From: Halocaridina rubra | Taxonomy: Eukaryota; Arthropoda; Malacostraca; Decapoda; Atyidae | Reading direction: 5' to 3' | DNA length: 64,000 nucleotides | Assembly: GCA_037179515.1 (NCBI GenBank) | Contig: JAXCGZ010020802.1 | Coordinates: 17,501-81,500, forward strand | In this document: positions 44,158-60,841 of the stretch, in pieces | Layout: the number at the start of each line of letters is the position of its first letter | Position numbering within the stretch: the stretch's first letter is position 1 | Translations under genes and position numbers: made by a program | The notes under the pieces: model-generated | Seen by the model: only the letters and a program-made list of their open reading frames with translations | Told to the model about the DNA's origin: nothing | Databases searched by the model: none

Positions 44158-45816
44158 TAGCAAGGTTCCTTAAGGAGTGTGCAGATGAACTGGCTCCTGT
44201 GCTTTGCCGTCTTTTTCGCCTCATTCTGTCAACCAGTATCTATCCTTCATCTTGGAAGCATGCTCTAGTTCAACCTGTTCCTAAGGAGGGTGACCGCTCT
44301 ATTCCTTCTAACTACTGACCTATTGCTCTAACCTCCTCTATTGCTAAAGTTTTCAAAGCTTTGCTCAATGGTCACTTCTTGAAACGCCTTGAATCTAACT
44401 CACTTATCTCCGATCACCAGTACGGCTTCCGCAAGGCAAGATCCACAGGTGATCTCCTGTCCTATCTTACTCATGTATGGTAATCTTCTCTGAGGAAGTA
44501 TGGGGAATCCTTTGTCGTTGCCCTTGATATCTCTAAGGCTTTTGACAGAGTCTGGCACAAGGCTTTGTTGGCCAAACTCCCTGCCTATGGCTTTACCCCT
44601 TCTTTCTGTTCTCTGATTTCCAGTTTTCTTACTGACCGTTCTATATCTGTAGTTGTTGATGGCGCGACATCTAGCCCTTTCTCTGTTTCCAGTGGTGTTC
44701 CACAGGGCTCTGTTCTTTCACCTACTCTCTTCCTTCTCTTCATCAATGATCTTATACAATCCCCATCTTCCTCTCTTCTTCATGCCTTTGCCGATGATTC
44801 TACCCTTCACTTTTCCTCTGCCTTTTCTTCACAACCTTCATCTGTTACTCGTAATCAATCTCGTATCACTCTTTCTTCTACTTTTAACTCCGATTTGCAG
44901 AGAGTATCTGAATGGGGCACTCAAAATTTAGTTAAATTCAATGCCTCCAAGACACAGTTTCTGGCTATCTCTTTATCTTCTTCTCCTCCTGATAACCCTA
45001 TTGTCTTCGAAACTAATGACATTTATCCTCTTAACTCTATCAATATATTAGGAATCCATATAGCCTCTAACTTGTCTTGGGGAAATCACATAATCCAAAC
45101 TTCTAAATCTTCATCCAAAAAATTGGGGGTTTTGTTTCGTTTTCGTTATTACTTTTCCTCATTGCAGTTACTTAAAATTTACAAAGGTCTTATCCACCCT
45201 TGCTTAGAATACTGCTCACACATCTGGGGTGCTTCTTCCATTACTAATCTTCTTGATAGGGTTGAATCTAAGGCAGTCAGACTCATTAATGATCCTTCTC
45301 TTACTTCTAACCTGGATTCTCTCTCTCTTCGCCGTAAGGTATCTTCCCTTTCGCAATTCTATCGCTACTACTTCCATCGCTGCTCTGATGAGTTGGCGAG
45401 TTGCATACCTCCTCCACTGCCGAGGCCGCGTAACACTCGCCAAGCGGCCTCATCTCACAGGTACTGTGTTGAGATTTGTAGCTCGCGGATTGGTCGGTGC
45501 AGCGACTGCTTCTTCCCATCTACCTCCAGACTCTGGAACTCTCTTCCTCCTTCTGTCTTTCCTAATTCTTATGACCTTTCATCCTTCAAAAAGCAGATCT
45601 AACGTCATCTCAGAGCCTAGTCCTCCATATCTCTGGATCCTCTTTACTTTGACTGTTTTTTATGTCTGTCGTTTTCCTTTGTGTGGCATTACCTCATCTC
45701 TGCCTTGCCCTTAACCTTTTTCTTCTCCTTCATCTTGGTATTTTCTCGTGCCCGGGCCTTTTGTTGATGAGGGCAGTTTCTGCCTGTCCCAGTGTCACAC
45801 TCTTAAAAAAAAAAAT
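44158..45816 (+). mobile_element. LINE family B, 5'-truncated, poly(A) tail
   Basis: A reverse-transcriptase LINE unrelated in detail to family A. It starts near FLKECADELAPVL (44165), holds the RT domain and C-terminus, then a 3' UTR ending in about 11 A (45805-45816). Tail type and RT motif spelling differ from family A. Confidence 0.9.
44170..45602 (+). pseudogene. LINE family B reverse transcriptase, broken
   Basis: RT motifs in order: QPVPKEGDRSIPSNY, a TGA, PIALTSSIAKVFKALL, YGFRKARSTGDLLSY, a TAA, VVALDISKAFDRVWH, SSGVPQGSVLSPTLF, AFADDSTLH. A clean 345-codon frame (44565-45602) then runs to ..RLWNSLPPSVFP and the stop. Two in-frame stops before 44565 and the missing endonuclease make it inactive. 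Confidence 0.88.
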
Positions 45817-45957
45817 TGTGAACACTTACATCCATGGAATATTAAGTATTAACAACATCCCCAAATTATATAATGCTTATGCTCTGGGGAAATGGATTAT
45901 ACCTCAAATATATGTTATTAAGCTTAACTTCACAGTCATGATACGTGATATCATACT

Positions 45958-49578
<3,621 letters not shown>

Positions 49579-49672
<94 letters not shown>
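49579..49672. repeat. (TA)n-(TG)n compound microsatellite
   Basis: TA repeat (49579-49608) turning into TG (49609-49672), which runs into the 3' end of A11. Confidence 0.96.
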
Positions 49673-49673
<1 letters not shown>

Positions 49674-52110
49674 TTACCTAATTGTGCTTACAGGAAAGAG
49701 CCCAACGCTCGTATCTTCCCGTCTCCAGATCGGTTCCATTTTATACTTTGTGATACTTATCATACCTGTCCTTAAAACTATTGATTGAGATAGCATTAAC
49801 TACCTCCTCGCTTAGCGAATTCCAATTATCAACTACTCTTACACTAAAAAAGAATTTCCTTACACAGCGCAAAGAAGTTTTCTTACGAAGCTTCAAACTA
49901 TGACCTCTAGTTCTGGCGACTGCCATATCAAAATATCGATCCCTATACACTCTATCATAACCATGAAGGAATTTAAAGACTGTCACCATATAACCCCTCA
50001 ATCTTCTAGCTTCGAGTGATGGTAAGTCTAGTTCCCTCAACCTCTCGTCATAACTGAGATTACGTATTTCTTGCACCAGTTTCGTGGCATGTCTTTGAAC
50101 TTTTTCAAGCTTAGCTATGTGCTTTTTCAAGTGTGGATTTCATATTCGAGTTTTGGCCTCACATAGGTTACATAAATATTTCTGAACATTTTTTTGTCCA
50201 AGTGCATGAAGGCTACCCTTACATTTGATAACAGTGCATATGCTGCCCTTACTATGCCATTTATATGTATTTCTGGAGACAAATCTGCTAGTATGTTTAC
50301 TCATAGATCTCTCTCATTTTCTGTCTCTTGAAGTTGTACTCCATCCACCAAGTGGTCAAGCTTGGGCCTTCTTGCATTTGTACCCATTCTCATTACCTTA
50401 CATTTCGAAGTATTGAATTTCATTAGCCACTTTTCTGACCACTCGTGCAGACTATTTAGATCTGCCTGAAGTTCTCTACCATTGTTCTCATTTCCTACTT
50501 TCTTCACAATCTTTGCATCATCTGCAAACATATTCATGAATAAATATACAAACTCTGGTAGGTCATTTACATATACAAGGAACAAAAGTGGCCCTAAAAC
50601 TGAACCCTGTGGAACTCCACTACTAACTCTTCTCCATTCAGACACTGAGTGTCTTACTCTAACCCTCTGTTCCCTTCCTTCTAAGTAAGTTTTTATCCAT
50701 TCCAAGACATTTCCACCTGTTCTAGCCATTGCTTGCAACTTCCTAATAAGTCTCCCATGTGGAACAGTGTCAAACGCTTTGTGGAAGTCTAGGAATATGC
50801 AATCTGCAGAGCCCTCTCTTTCCTGTGAGATTAGGCTTACCTCATCATAAAATTCTAATAAGTTTGTTACTGTTGATCTACCTTCTCTGAAGCCATGTTG
50901 CATCACTGACAAAATGTTGAAGGATTCCAAGTGAAGAGAGATATGTTTCCTTAGTAGTTTCTCCATAACTTTGCAAACTATGCTGGTCAAGGAAACTGGT
51001 CTATAGTTCAGAGCCGTATCCCTCCTTCCCTTTTTGAAGATAGGTATCACATTTGCTTGTTTCCAGCATCTTGGAATCTCCCCCGACTCCAGTGACTCCT
51101 TAAATATGATACTTAGTGACACTGATATTGTGTTTGCGCATTTTTTAAGCACATGAGGGGATATGTCATCAGGACCTGTAGCTTTATGAACATCTAAATC
51201 CATCAGCGCTTTGCATACCTCTGTGGCTGTAAGGTTGATGTTCTCTAATACCGGCCCTTGAGCTTCTATCACTGCAATCTGAGGGGGTGGGGTATTTTCT
51301 ACTGCAAATACTGACTGAAACTCCTTGTTCAATTCTTTGCAGATCTCTTCATCCGTCTCAGTGATGCTTCCATCCACTCTCTTTAGCCTTAAAACCTGTT
51401 CTTTTACCTTCATTTTTCCTCTGATAAAGCTGTGGAAAAGCTTGGGATTTTCTTTAGCCTTCCTGGTGATGTCCCTCTCATAGTCTCTCTCTGCCTCTCT
51501 CCTTTTACTTAGGTAGTCATTTCTTGCTCTTTTGTAGGTTTGCCAGGCATTTATGTTTTTTCTCCTCCTATACCTTTTCCAGCATTTGTCTCTCCACTCC
51601 TTAGCTCTTTTACACCCATTATCGAACCATTTCTCTCTGGCATGAGTTACACCTACTTTGGTGAAAGGTATGCAGCAATCTACTATCTTCCCATATTTCT
51701 CACAAAAGATGTCATACATTTCTTGTACAGATTTGTTGTAAAATAAGGTTCTCCAGTCAATAACTGCAAAAAGCTCATTCATTTTGATGTAATCTCCTTT
51801 CGGATAGTTCCTCCTCATGTCCTCAGTGCCTCTACTCTCAAGAAGAATATCTTCAATGATATACTCCATCAACAACACACAGTGGTCACTCTTTCCAATT
51901 GGTGGTTCATACTCAATTTTTTCAATATCCAACACATTATCTGTGAACACTAGATCAGGTAGTGATGGCTCATCCCCACCCCTGGCCATTGTTGGTTCCA
52001 TTACATGTTGGTGTAGGAAATTCCCTTGTACGCAATCTACGAATCTTGCCCTGAATGAGTCCTCACCACTGTGTGGGTCAAGATTTATCCAATCTATCTC
52101 TTTATGATTA

Positions 52111-52112
<2 letters not shown>
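49671..52112 (-). mobile_element. LINE family A, copy A11 (~2.4 kb)
   Basis: Truncated in the endonuclease domain at NHKEIDW; the truncation joins TG repeats at 52113. ORF2 is open from there to 50301 (motifs EPSLPDLVFTD, FLDFHKAFDTVPHGR, SSGVPQGSVLGPL, FADD). A TGA then stops it, and a deletion near 50140 removes part of the EYAAPFWNPHL segment. Confidence 0.92.
50301..52112 (-). pseudogene. LINE family A ORF2, copy A11
   Basis: About 600 codons of partial endonuclease plus complete RT core. The listed frame continues into the CA repeat as meaningless Thr-His. Lacks the endonuclease N-terminus and the ORF2 C-terminus. Confidence 0.85.
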
Positions 52113-52179
<67 letters not shown>

Positions 52180-52188
52180 TGTGCGTGC
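52113..52188. repeat. (TG)n with GC interruptions between A11 and A12
   Basis: TG repeat with CG/GC variants near its end. Confidence 0.96.
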
Positions 52189-53710
52189 AATTACCTAATT
52201 GTGTTTACGGGAAAGAGCCCAAAGCTCGTATCTTCCCGTCTCCTAATCGGTTCCATTTAATACTTAGTGATACTTATCATACCTGTCCTTAAAACTATGG
52301 AGTGAGATAGCATTAACTACCTCCTCGCTTAGCCAATTCCAATTATCAACTACTCTTACACTGAAAAAGTATTTCCTTACATCCTGCAAAGAAGTTTTCT
52401 TACGAAGCTTCAAACTATGACCTCTAGTTCTAGAGCCAGCCATATCAAAATATCGATCCTTATCCACTCTATCATAACCATGAAGGAATTTAAAGTCTGT
52501 CACCATATCCCCCCCTCACTCTTCTAGCTTCGAGTGATGGTTAGTCCAATTCCCTCAGCCTCTCATCATAACTGAGATTGCGTATTTCTCTCACCAGTTT
52601 CGTGGCATGTCTTTGAACTTTTTCAAGCTTAGCTATGTGCGTTTTCAAGTGCGGATTCCAAAAGGGGGCTGCATAATCGAGTTTTGGCCTCACATAGGTT
52701 ACATAAATATTTCTGAACATTTCCTTGTCCATGTGCCTGAAGGCTACACTTACATTTGATAAGAATGAATATTCTGCCCTTACTATGCCATTTATATGTA
52801 TTTCTGGAGACAAATCTGCCAGTATGTTTACTCCTAGATCTCTCTCATTTTCTGTCTCTTGAAGTTGTACTCCAGCCACCGAGTAGTCAAGCTTGGGCCT
52901 TCTTGCACTTGTACCCATTCTCATTACCTTACATTTTGAAGTACTGAATTTCATTAGCCACTTTTCTGACCACTCATGCAGATTATTTAGATCCTCCTGA
53001 AGTTCTCTACCATTGTTCTCGTTTTTTACTTTCTTCACAATCTTTGCATCATCTGCAAACATATTCATGAATGAATTTACAGACTCTGGTAGGTCATTTA
53101 CATATACAAGGAACAAAAGTGGCCCTAAAACTGAGCCCTGTGGAACTCCAATACTAACTCTTCTCCATTCAGACACTGAGTGTCTTACTCTAACATTCTG
53201 TTCCCTTCCTTCTAAGTAAGTTTTTATCCATTCCAAAACATTTCCACCTATTCTAGTCATTGATTGCAGCTTCCTAATAAGTCTCCCATGTGGAACAGTG
53301 TCAAACGCTTTCTGGAAGTCTAGGAATATGCAATCTGCCCAGCCCTCTCTTTCCTGTAAGATTTGGCTTACCTCATCATAAAATTCTAATAAGTTTGTTA
53401 CTGTTGATCTACTTTCTCTGAAGCCATGTTGCCTCACTGACAAAAAGTTGAAGGATTCCAAGTGAAGAGAGATATGTTTCCTTAGTAGTTTCTCCATAAC
53501 TTTGCAAACTATGCTGGTCAAGGAAAATGGTCTATAGTTCAGAGCCGTATCCCTCCTTCCCTTTTTGAAGATAGGTATCACATTTGCTTGTTTCCAGCCT
53601 CTTGGAAACTCCCCCGACTCCAGTGACTCTTAAAATATGATACTTAGTGCCACTGATATTGTGTTTGCGCATTTTTAAAGCACATGAGGGGATATGTCAT
53701 CAGGACCTGT

Positions 53711-53713
<3 letters not shown>
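52188..53713 (-). mobile_element. LINE family A, copy A12 (~1.5 kb)
   Basis: Truncated at ATGPDDISP in the RT N-terminus. Open frame 52541-53581 includes FLDFQKAFDTVPHGR, VPQGSVLGPL and FADD; a frameshift near 52525 separates the last ~80 codons. Confidence 0.92.

Positions 53714-53789
<76 letters not shown>
53714..53789. repeat. (TG)38 between A12 and A13
   Basis: Clean TG repeat. Confidence 0.97.
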
Positions 53790-53792
<3 letters not shown>

Positions 53793-56300
53793 TAATTAAT
53801 TGCAATTAACTAATTGTGCTTACGGGAAAGCGCCCAAATCTCGTATCTTCCCGTCTCCTGATCGGTTCCATTTTATACTTAGTGATACTTATCTTACCTG
53901 TCCTTAAAACTTTGGATTAAGATAGTATTAACTACCTCCTCGCTTAGCCAATTCCAATTATCAACTACTCTTACACTGAAAAAGTATTTCCTTACATCCT
54001 GCAAAGAAGTTTTCTTACGAAGCTTCAAACTATGACCTCTAGTTCTAGAGTCTGCCATATCAAAAAATCGATCCCTATCCACTCTATCATAACCATGAAG
54101 GAATTTAAAGACTGTCACCATATCCCCCCTCACTCTTCTAGCTTCGAGTGATGGTAAGTCTAATTCCCTCAGCCTCTCATCATATCTGAGATTGCATATT
54201 TCTGAAACCAGTTTCGTGGCAAGTCTTTGACTTTTTCAAGTTTAGCTATGTGCTTTTTCAAGTGCGGATTCCAAAAGGGAGCTGCATATTCGAGTTTTGG
54301 ACTGACATAGGTTACATAAATATTTCTGAACATTTCCTTGTCCATGTGCCTGAAGTCTAAGCTTACATTTAATAAGAATGCATATGCTGCCTTTACTATG
54401 CCAATTATATGTATTTTTGGAGATAAATCTGCCAGTATGTTTACTCCAAGATTTCTCTCATTTTCTGTCTCTTGAAGTTGTACTCCAGCCACCGAGTAGT
54501 CAAGCTTGGGCCTTCTTGCACTTGTACCCATTCTCATTACCTTTAATTTTGAAGTATTGAATTTCATTAGCCACTTTTCTGACCACTCGTGCAGACTATT
54601 TAGATCTTCCTGAAATTCTCTATCATTGTTCTCATTTCTTACTTTCTTCACAATCTTTGCATCATCTGCAAACATATTCATGAATGAATTTACAGCCTCT
54701 GGTAGGTCATTTACATATACAAGGAAAAAAAGTGGCCCTAAAACTGAACCCTGTGGAACTCCACTACTAACTCTTCTCCATTCAGACACTGAGTGTCTTA
54801 CTCTAACCCTCTGTTCCCTTCCTTCTAAGTAAGTTTTTATCCATTCCAAGACATTTCCACCTATTCTAGCCATTGCTTGCAACTTCCTAATAAGTCTCCC
54901 ATGTGGAACAGTGTCAAACGCTTTCTGGAAGTCTAGGAATATGCAATCTGCCCACCCCTCTCTTTCCTGTAAGATTTGGCTTACCTCATCATAAAATTCT
55001 AATAAGTTTGTTACTGTTGATCTACCTTCTCTGAAGCCATGTTGCCTCACTGACAAAAAGTTGAAGGATTCCAAGTGAAGAGAGATATGTTTCCTTAGTA
55101 GTTTCTCCATAACTTTGCAAACTATGCTGGTCAAGGAAACTGGTCTATAGTTCAGAGCCATATCCCTCCTTCCCTTTTTGAAGAAAGGTATCACGTTTGC
55201 TTGTTTCCAGCATTTTGGAATCTCCCCTGACTCCAGTGACTTTTTAAATATGATACTTAGTGCCACTGATATTGAGTTTTCACATTTTTTAAGTACATGA
55301 GGGGATATATCATCAGGACCTGTAGCTTTATGAACATCTAAATCCATCAGCGCTTTGCATACCTATGTGGCTGTAAGGTTGATGTTCTCTAATACTAGCC
55401 CTTGAGCTTCTATCTCTGCAATCTGAGGGGGTGGGGTATTTTCTACTGTAAAAACTGACTGAAACTCCTTGTTCAATTCTTTGAAGATCTCTTCCTCCAA
55501 CTCAGTGATGCTTCCATCCTCTCTCTTAAGCCTTAAAACCTGTTTTGTTATCTTCAGTTTTCCTCTGATAAAGCTGTGGAAAAGCTTGGGATTTTCTTTA
55601 GCCTTGCTCTTTTGTAGGTTTGCCAAGCATTTATGTTTTTTCTCCTCCTATACCTTTCCAGCATTTGTCTCTCCACTCCTTAGCTCCTTTACACTCATTA
55701 TCGAACCATTTCTCTCTCGCATGAATCACACCTACTCTGGTGAAAGGTATGCAGCAATCTACTATCTTCCCATATTTCTCACAAAAGATGTCATACATTT
55801 TTGTACAGATTTGTTGTAAAATAAGGTTCTCCAGTCAATAACTGCAAAAAGCTCATTCATTTTTATGTAATCTCCTCTCGGATAGTTCCTCCTCATGTCC
55901 TCAGTGCCTCCACTCTCAGGCAGAATATCTTCAATCATATACTCCATCAACAACACACAGTGGTCACTCTTTCCAATTGGTGGTTCATACTCAATGTTTT
56001 CAATATCCAACACATTATCTGTGAATACTAGATCAAGTAATGATGGCTCATCCCCACCCCTGGCCCTAGTTGGTTCCATTACATGTTGGTGTAGGAAATG
56101 CCCTTGTACGCAATCTAGGAATCTTGCCCCAAATGAGTCCTCACCACTGTATGGGTCAAGATTTATCCAATCTATCTCTTTATGATTAAAATCTCCCATA
56201 ATCAAAATCCTACATTTTCTCTCCCTTGCCATGTTAACAACTGAGTTTATGACTTCAATAGTACCTATATGACTTTCCTCATAAACTTCTAGCCTATTCT

Positions 56301-56301
<1 letters not shown>
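53790..56301 (-). mobile_element. LINE family A, copy A13 (~2.5 kb)
   Basis: Truncated within the endonuclease at the QNRLEVYEES segment. Frames 54169-55347 (RT), 55363-55626 and 55762-56232 (endonuclease) are separated by shifts, one from a deletion near 55605. The 3' terminal repeat is altered to AATTAACTAATTG. Confidence 0.91.
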
Positions 56302-56347
<46 letters not shown>

Positions 56348-56358
56348 GTGTGTGTGTG

Positions 56359-56404
<46 letters not shown>
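56301..56404. repeat. (TG)n with CG variants between A13 and A14
   Basis: TG repeat with two GCG interruptions. Confidence 0.97.
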
Positions 56405-56405
<1 letters not shown>

Positions 56406-56981
56406 TTACCTAATTGTGTTTACGGGAAAGAGCCCAAAGCTCGTATCTTCCCGTCTCCTGATCGGTTCCATTTTATACTTAGTGATACTTATCATACCTG
56501 TCTTTAAAACTATGGATTGAGATAGCATTAACTACCTCCTCGCTTAGCCAATTCCAATTATCAACTACTCTTACACTGAAAAAGTATTTCCTTACATCCT
56601 GCAAAGAAGTTTTCTTACGAAGTTTCAAACTATGACCTCTAGTTCTAGAGCCAGCCATATCAAAATATCGATCCCTATCCACTCTATCATAACCATGAAG
56701 GAATTTAAAGACTGTCACCATATCCCCCCTCACTCTTCTAGTTTCGAGTGATGGTAAGTCTAATTCCCTCAGCCTCTCATCATAACTGAGATTGCGTATT
56801 TCTGGCACCAGTTTCGTGGCATGTCTTTGAACTTTTTCAAGCTTAGCTATGTGCTTTTTCAAGTGCGGATTCCAAAAGGGGGCTGCATAATCGAGCTTTG
56901 GCCTCACATAGGTTACATAAATATTTCTGAACATTTCCTTGTTCATGTGCCTGAAGGCTACCCTTACATTTGATAAGAATG
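56403..56981 (-). mobile_element. LINE family A 3' end, copy A14 (~575 bp)
   Basis: ORF2 C-terminus (56479-56946 open) and 3' UTR. Its truncated end meets the 3' end of A15 with only a TT-rich joint and no TG array. Confidence 0.9.
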
Positions 56982-57073
56982 TTTGATTACCTAATTGTAA
57001 TTACCTAATTGTGTTTACGGGAAAGAGCCAAAAGCTTGTATCTTCCCGTCTCCTGATCGGTTCCATTTTATAC

Positions 57074-59881
57074 TTAGTGATACTTATCATACCTGTCCTT
57101 AAAACTATGGATTGAGATAGCATTAACTACCTCCTCGCTTAGCCAATTCCAATTATCAACTACTCTTACACTGAAAAAGTATTTCCTTACATCCTGCAAA
57201 GAAGTTTTCTTACGAAGCTTCAAACTATGACCTCTAGTTCTAGAGCCAGCCATATCAAAATATCGATCCCTATCCACTCTATCATAACCATGAAGGAATT
57301 TAAAGACTGTCACCATATCCCCCCTCACTCTTCTAGCTTCGAGTGATGGTAAGTCTAATTCCCTCAGCCTCTCATCATAACTGAGATTGTGTATATCTGG
57401 CACCTGTTTCGTGGCATGTCTTTGAACTTTTTCAAGCTTAGCTGTGTGCTTTTTCAAGTGCGGATTCCAAAAGGGGGCTGCATATTCGAGTTTTGGCCTC
57501 ACATAGGTTACATAAAAATTTCTGAACATTTCCTTGTCCATGTGCCTGAAGGCTACCCTTACATTTGATAAGAATGCATATGCTGCCCTTACTATGCCAT
57601 TTATATGTATTTCTGGAGACAAATCTGCCAGTATGTTTACTCCTAGATCTCTCTCATTTTCTGTCTCTTGAAGTTGTACTCCAGCCACCGAGTAGTCAAG
57701 CTTGGGCCTTCTTGCACTTGTACCCATTCTCATTACCTTACATTTTGAAGTATTGAATTTCATTAGCCACTTTTCTGACCACTCATGCAGATTACTTAAA
57801 TCCTCCTGAAGTTCTCTACCATTGTTCTCGTTTTTTACTTTCTTCACAATCTTTGCATCATCTGCAAACATATTCATGAATGAATTTACAGACTCTGGTA
57901 GGTCATTTACATATACAAGGAACAAAATTGGCCCTAAAACTGAACCCTGTGGAACTCCACTACTAACTCTTCTCAATTCAGACACAAAGTGTCTTATTCT
58001 AACCCTCTGTTCCCTTCCTTCTAAGTAAGTTTTTATCCATTCTAAAACATTTCCACCTATTCTAGCCATTGATTGCAACTTCGTAATAAGTCTCCCATGT
58101 GGAACAGTGTCAAACGCTTTCTGGAAGTCTAGGAATATGCAATATGCCCACCCCTCTCTTTCCTGTAAGATTCGGCTTACCTCATCATAAAATTCTAATA
58201 AGTTTGTTACTGTTGATCTACCTTCTCTGAAGCCATGTTGCCTCACTGACAAAAAGTTGAAGGATTCCAAGTGAAGAGAGATATGTTTACTTAGTAGTTT
58301 CTCCATAACTTTGCAAACTATGCTGGTCAAGGAAACTGGTCTATAGTTCAGAGCCGTATCCCTCCTTCCCTTTTTGAAGATAGGTATCATATTTGCTTGT
58401 TTCCAGCATCTTGGAATCTCCCCTGACTCCAGTGACTTTTTAAATATGATACTTAGTGCCACTGATATTGAGTTTGCGCATTTTTTAAGCACATGTGGGC
58501 ATATGTCATCAGGACCTGTAGCTTTATGAACATCTAAATCCATCAGCGCTTTGCATACCTCTGTGGCTGTAAGGTTGATGTTCTCTAATACCAGCCCTTG
58601 AGCTTCTATCACAGCAATCTGAGGGGGTGGGGTATTTTCTACTGCAAATACTGACTGAAACTTCTTGTTCAATTCTTTGCAGATCTCTTCATCCGTCTCA
58701 GTGATGCTTCCATCCGCTCTCTTTAGCCTTAAAACCTGTTCTTTTACCATCAGTTTTCCTCTGATAAAGCTGTGGAAAAGCTTGGGATTTTCTTTAGCCT
58801 TCCTGGTGATGTCCCTCTCATAGTCTCTCTCTGCCTCACTCCTTTTACTTAGGTAGTCATTTCTTGTTCTTTTGTAGGTTTGCCAGGCATTTATGTTTTT
58901 CTCCTCCTATACCTTTTCCAGCATTTGTCTCTCCACTCCTTAGCTCTTTTACACCCATTATCGAACCATTTCTCTCTGGCATGAATTACACTACTTTGGT
59001 GACAGGTATGCAGCAATCTACTATCTTCCCATATTTCTCACAAAAGATGTCATACATTTCTTGTACAGATTTGTTGTAAAATAAGGTTCTCCAGTCAATA
59101 ACTGCAAAAAGCTCATTCATTTTGATGTCATCTCCTTTCGGATAGTTCCTCCTCATGTCCTCAGTGCCTCTACTCTCAGAAAGAATATCTTCAATGATAT
59201 ACTCCATCAACAACACACAGTGGTAACTCTTTCCAATTGGTGGTTCATACTCAATTTTTTCAATATCCAACACACTGTCTGTGAACACTAGATCAAGTAG
59301 TGATGGCTCATCCCCAGCCCTGGCCCTTGTTGGTTCCATTACATGTTGGTGTAGGAAATTCCCTTGTACGCAATCTAGGAATCTTGCCCCGAATGAGTCC
59401 TCACCACTGTGTGGGTCAAGATTTATCCAATCTATCTCTTTATGATTAAAGTCTCCCATAATCAAAATCCTACATTTTTTTTCCCGTGCCATGTTAACAA
59501 CTGAGTTTATGACTTCAATAGTACCAATATGACTTTCCTCATAAACTTCAAGCCTATTTTGGTTCCTTGGTGGGTTGTATACAACAGTTATTATAATGCT
59601 CTCTGACCCAGTATTTATGCGAGCAACAAGAAATTCCTTGAACTCACTTTCTATAGCCAAGTTTATTTCTTCAACTTGAATCCTTTCACTTATGAGCAGT
59701 GCTATCCCTCCACCAGTCCTCTCAGATCTTTCAACCCTTAGTATTCTGAAGCCCTTAGGAAAAACTGTGACACTGTTTATGTCCTCACTCAACTTAGTCT
59801 CTGTAATTGCTACTATATCTGCCTACCTGTGGTGAATCCTATCTTTTAATTCTACTGCCATACCAGCTAATCCATCAACAT
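57074..59881 (-). pseudogene. LINE family A ORF2, copy A15
   Basis: Two long pieces: endonuclease 58986-59792 and RT plus C-terminus 57074-58750 (558 codons with FLDFQKAFDTVPHGR, VPQGSVLGPI, FADD). Single-base deletions near 58897 and 58990 relative to A2 cause the breaks. Otherwise close to A2, so a recent copy. Confidence 0.88.
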
Positions 59882-59908
59882 TTGTGTATAACAATCTTAA
59901 TGAGGCCC

Positions 59909-60799
59909 CATTCCCTGATCTTCTGTCATTATCTTCTTTATCTCCCCTTTGTCTGGAAGAACTCTGAAAGGAAAATTTTTCTTCTCTTCTTCATTTCTTT
60001 CCTCATTTAACCTTCTTGCCTCTTGCAACAAGTTTTTGATCTTTCCCAACTCTTCCTGTGTTCTGTATCATCTAATGAACACTTCTTTGAATTCTTGAAG
60101 GTCTTTTAGACTTTTTTTTCTCAACAATATTTCCCTACATGTTTCCCCTCTCTCAAAGGTTACTTTTGTTGGTCTCGGCTTTCCTTCCCTCGAATATTTA
60201 CCTATTTGGTTTATGTTTACAATATCCTCAGGACCACAAACTACTCCAAGCTTTCTTATCAGGTCTACAACCCTAGCTTTATTTTCTTCAAATCTCCCCT
60301 GCCATGTTGGCTCCTGGGATTCGCTTATGCCTTAGATTACCACTGTCTTCTCCTTATCAAGTGCCTGTCTGATGAGTGGGTTTGCCCTTTCCATCACAAC
60401 GTCTTTCATTTTTATGATTACTGTCTCTTTATAGTCAACTGTTTGTATGTTTTCCAGTGCCACCACCTTTACAGCCTCTTTTACTGCCACATTCCCCTGT
60501 AGTGCATCAGCAAAGGAAGTTTTCATGGCATCATTTTCCATATTCAGCTCCTGGAACTCTTTCCTGAACTGTTCAATGTTTTCCTTAATCTGGACATTCC
60601 AAGCAGCAATCTCGTCTCTCTCAGAAGAGAGCAGTGAACTAACATCTAATTCCTCCTTTAGGTTGTCATTCAGCTGTTTGTTTTTATCTTGTTGTTTAGA
60701 AATTCTAGATTCTAGTTGACTCTTTTCCCCTTCCAGCTTCTTTATTCTTTTTTCTAGTTCCTTTCTCTCCTGCCCTTGTGCTTTATTTGCTTCCTCCAA
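59909..60799 (-). pseudogene. LINE family A ORF1, copy A15 (coiled coil)
   Basis: The 156-codon piece 60332-60799 is a strong heptad-repeat coiled coil (KELEKRIKKLEGEKSQLESR, then Gln/Asn/Glu-rich heptads). It reaches KTVVI, where a TAG interrupts; the RNA-binding half continues below. The A-AAT-TTT heptamer is kept at 59972-59978. Confidence 0.82.
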
Positions 60800-60820
60800 A
60801 GATCTTATTTGCTCTCTGAC

Positions 60821-60841
60821 TGTGTGTGTGTGTGTGTGTGT
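60821..60841. repeat. (TG)10 between head-to-head LINE copies
   Basis: Short TG repeat joining the 5' ends of A15 (minus) and A16 (plus). Confidence 0.93.

Larger units (their letters stand above)
56983..60820 (-). mobile_element. LINE family A, copy A15 (~3.8 kb, longest contiguous)
   Basis: Covers almost the whole element: ORF1 from EEANKAQGQERKELEKRIKK, ORF2, stem-loop and two terminal repeats. The 5' break joins TG repeats at 60821. Confidence 0.93.

Noticed and set aside
45229..45714. 161-codon plus-strand frame overlapping LINE family B
   Set aside because: Different frame from the RT, with no motif of its own.
50301..52190. 629-codon frame as a complete LINE ORF2
   Set aside because: Its N-terminal residues are translated CA repeat, and the endonuclease start and C-terminus are missing.
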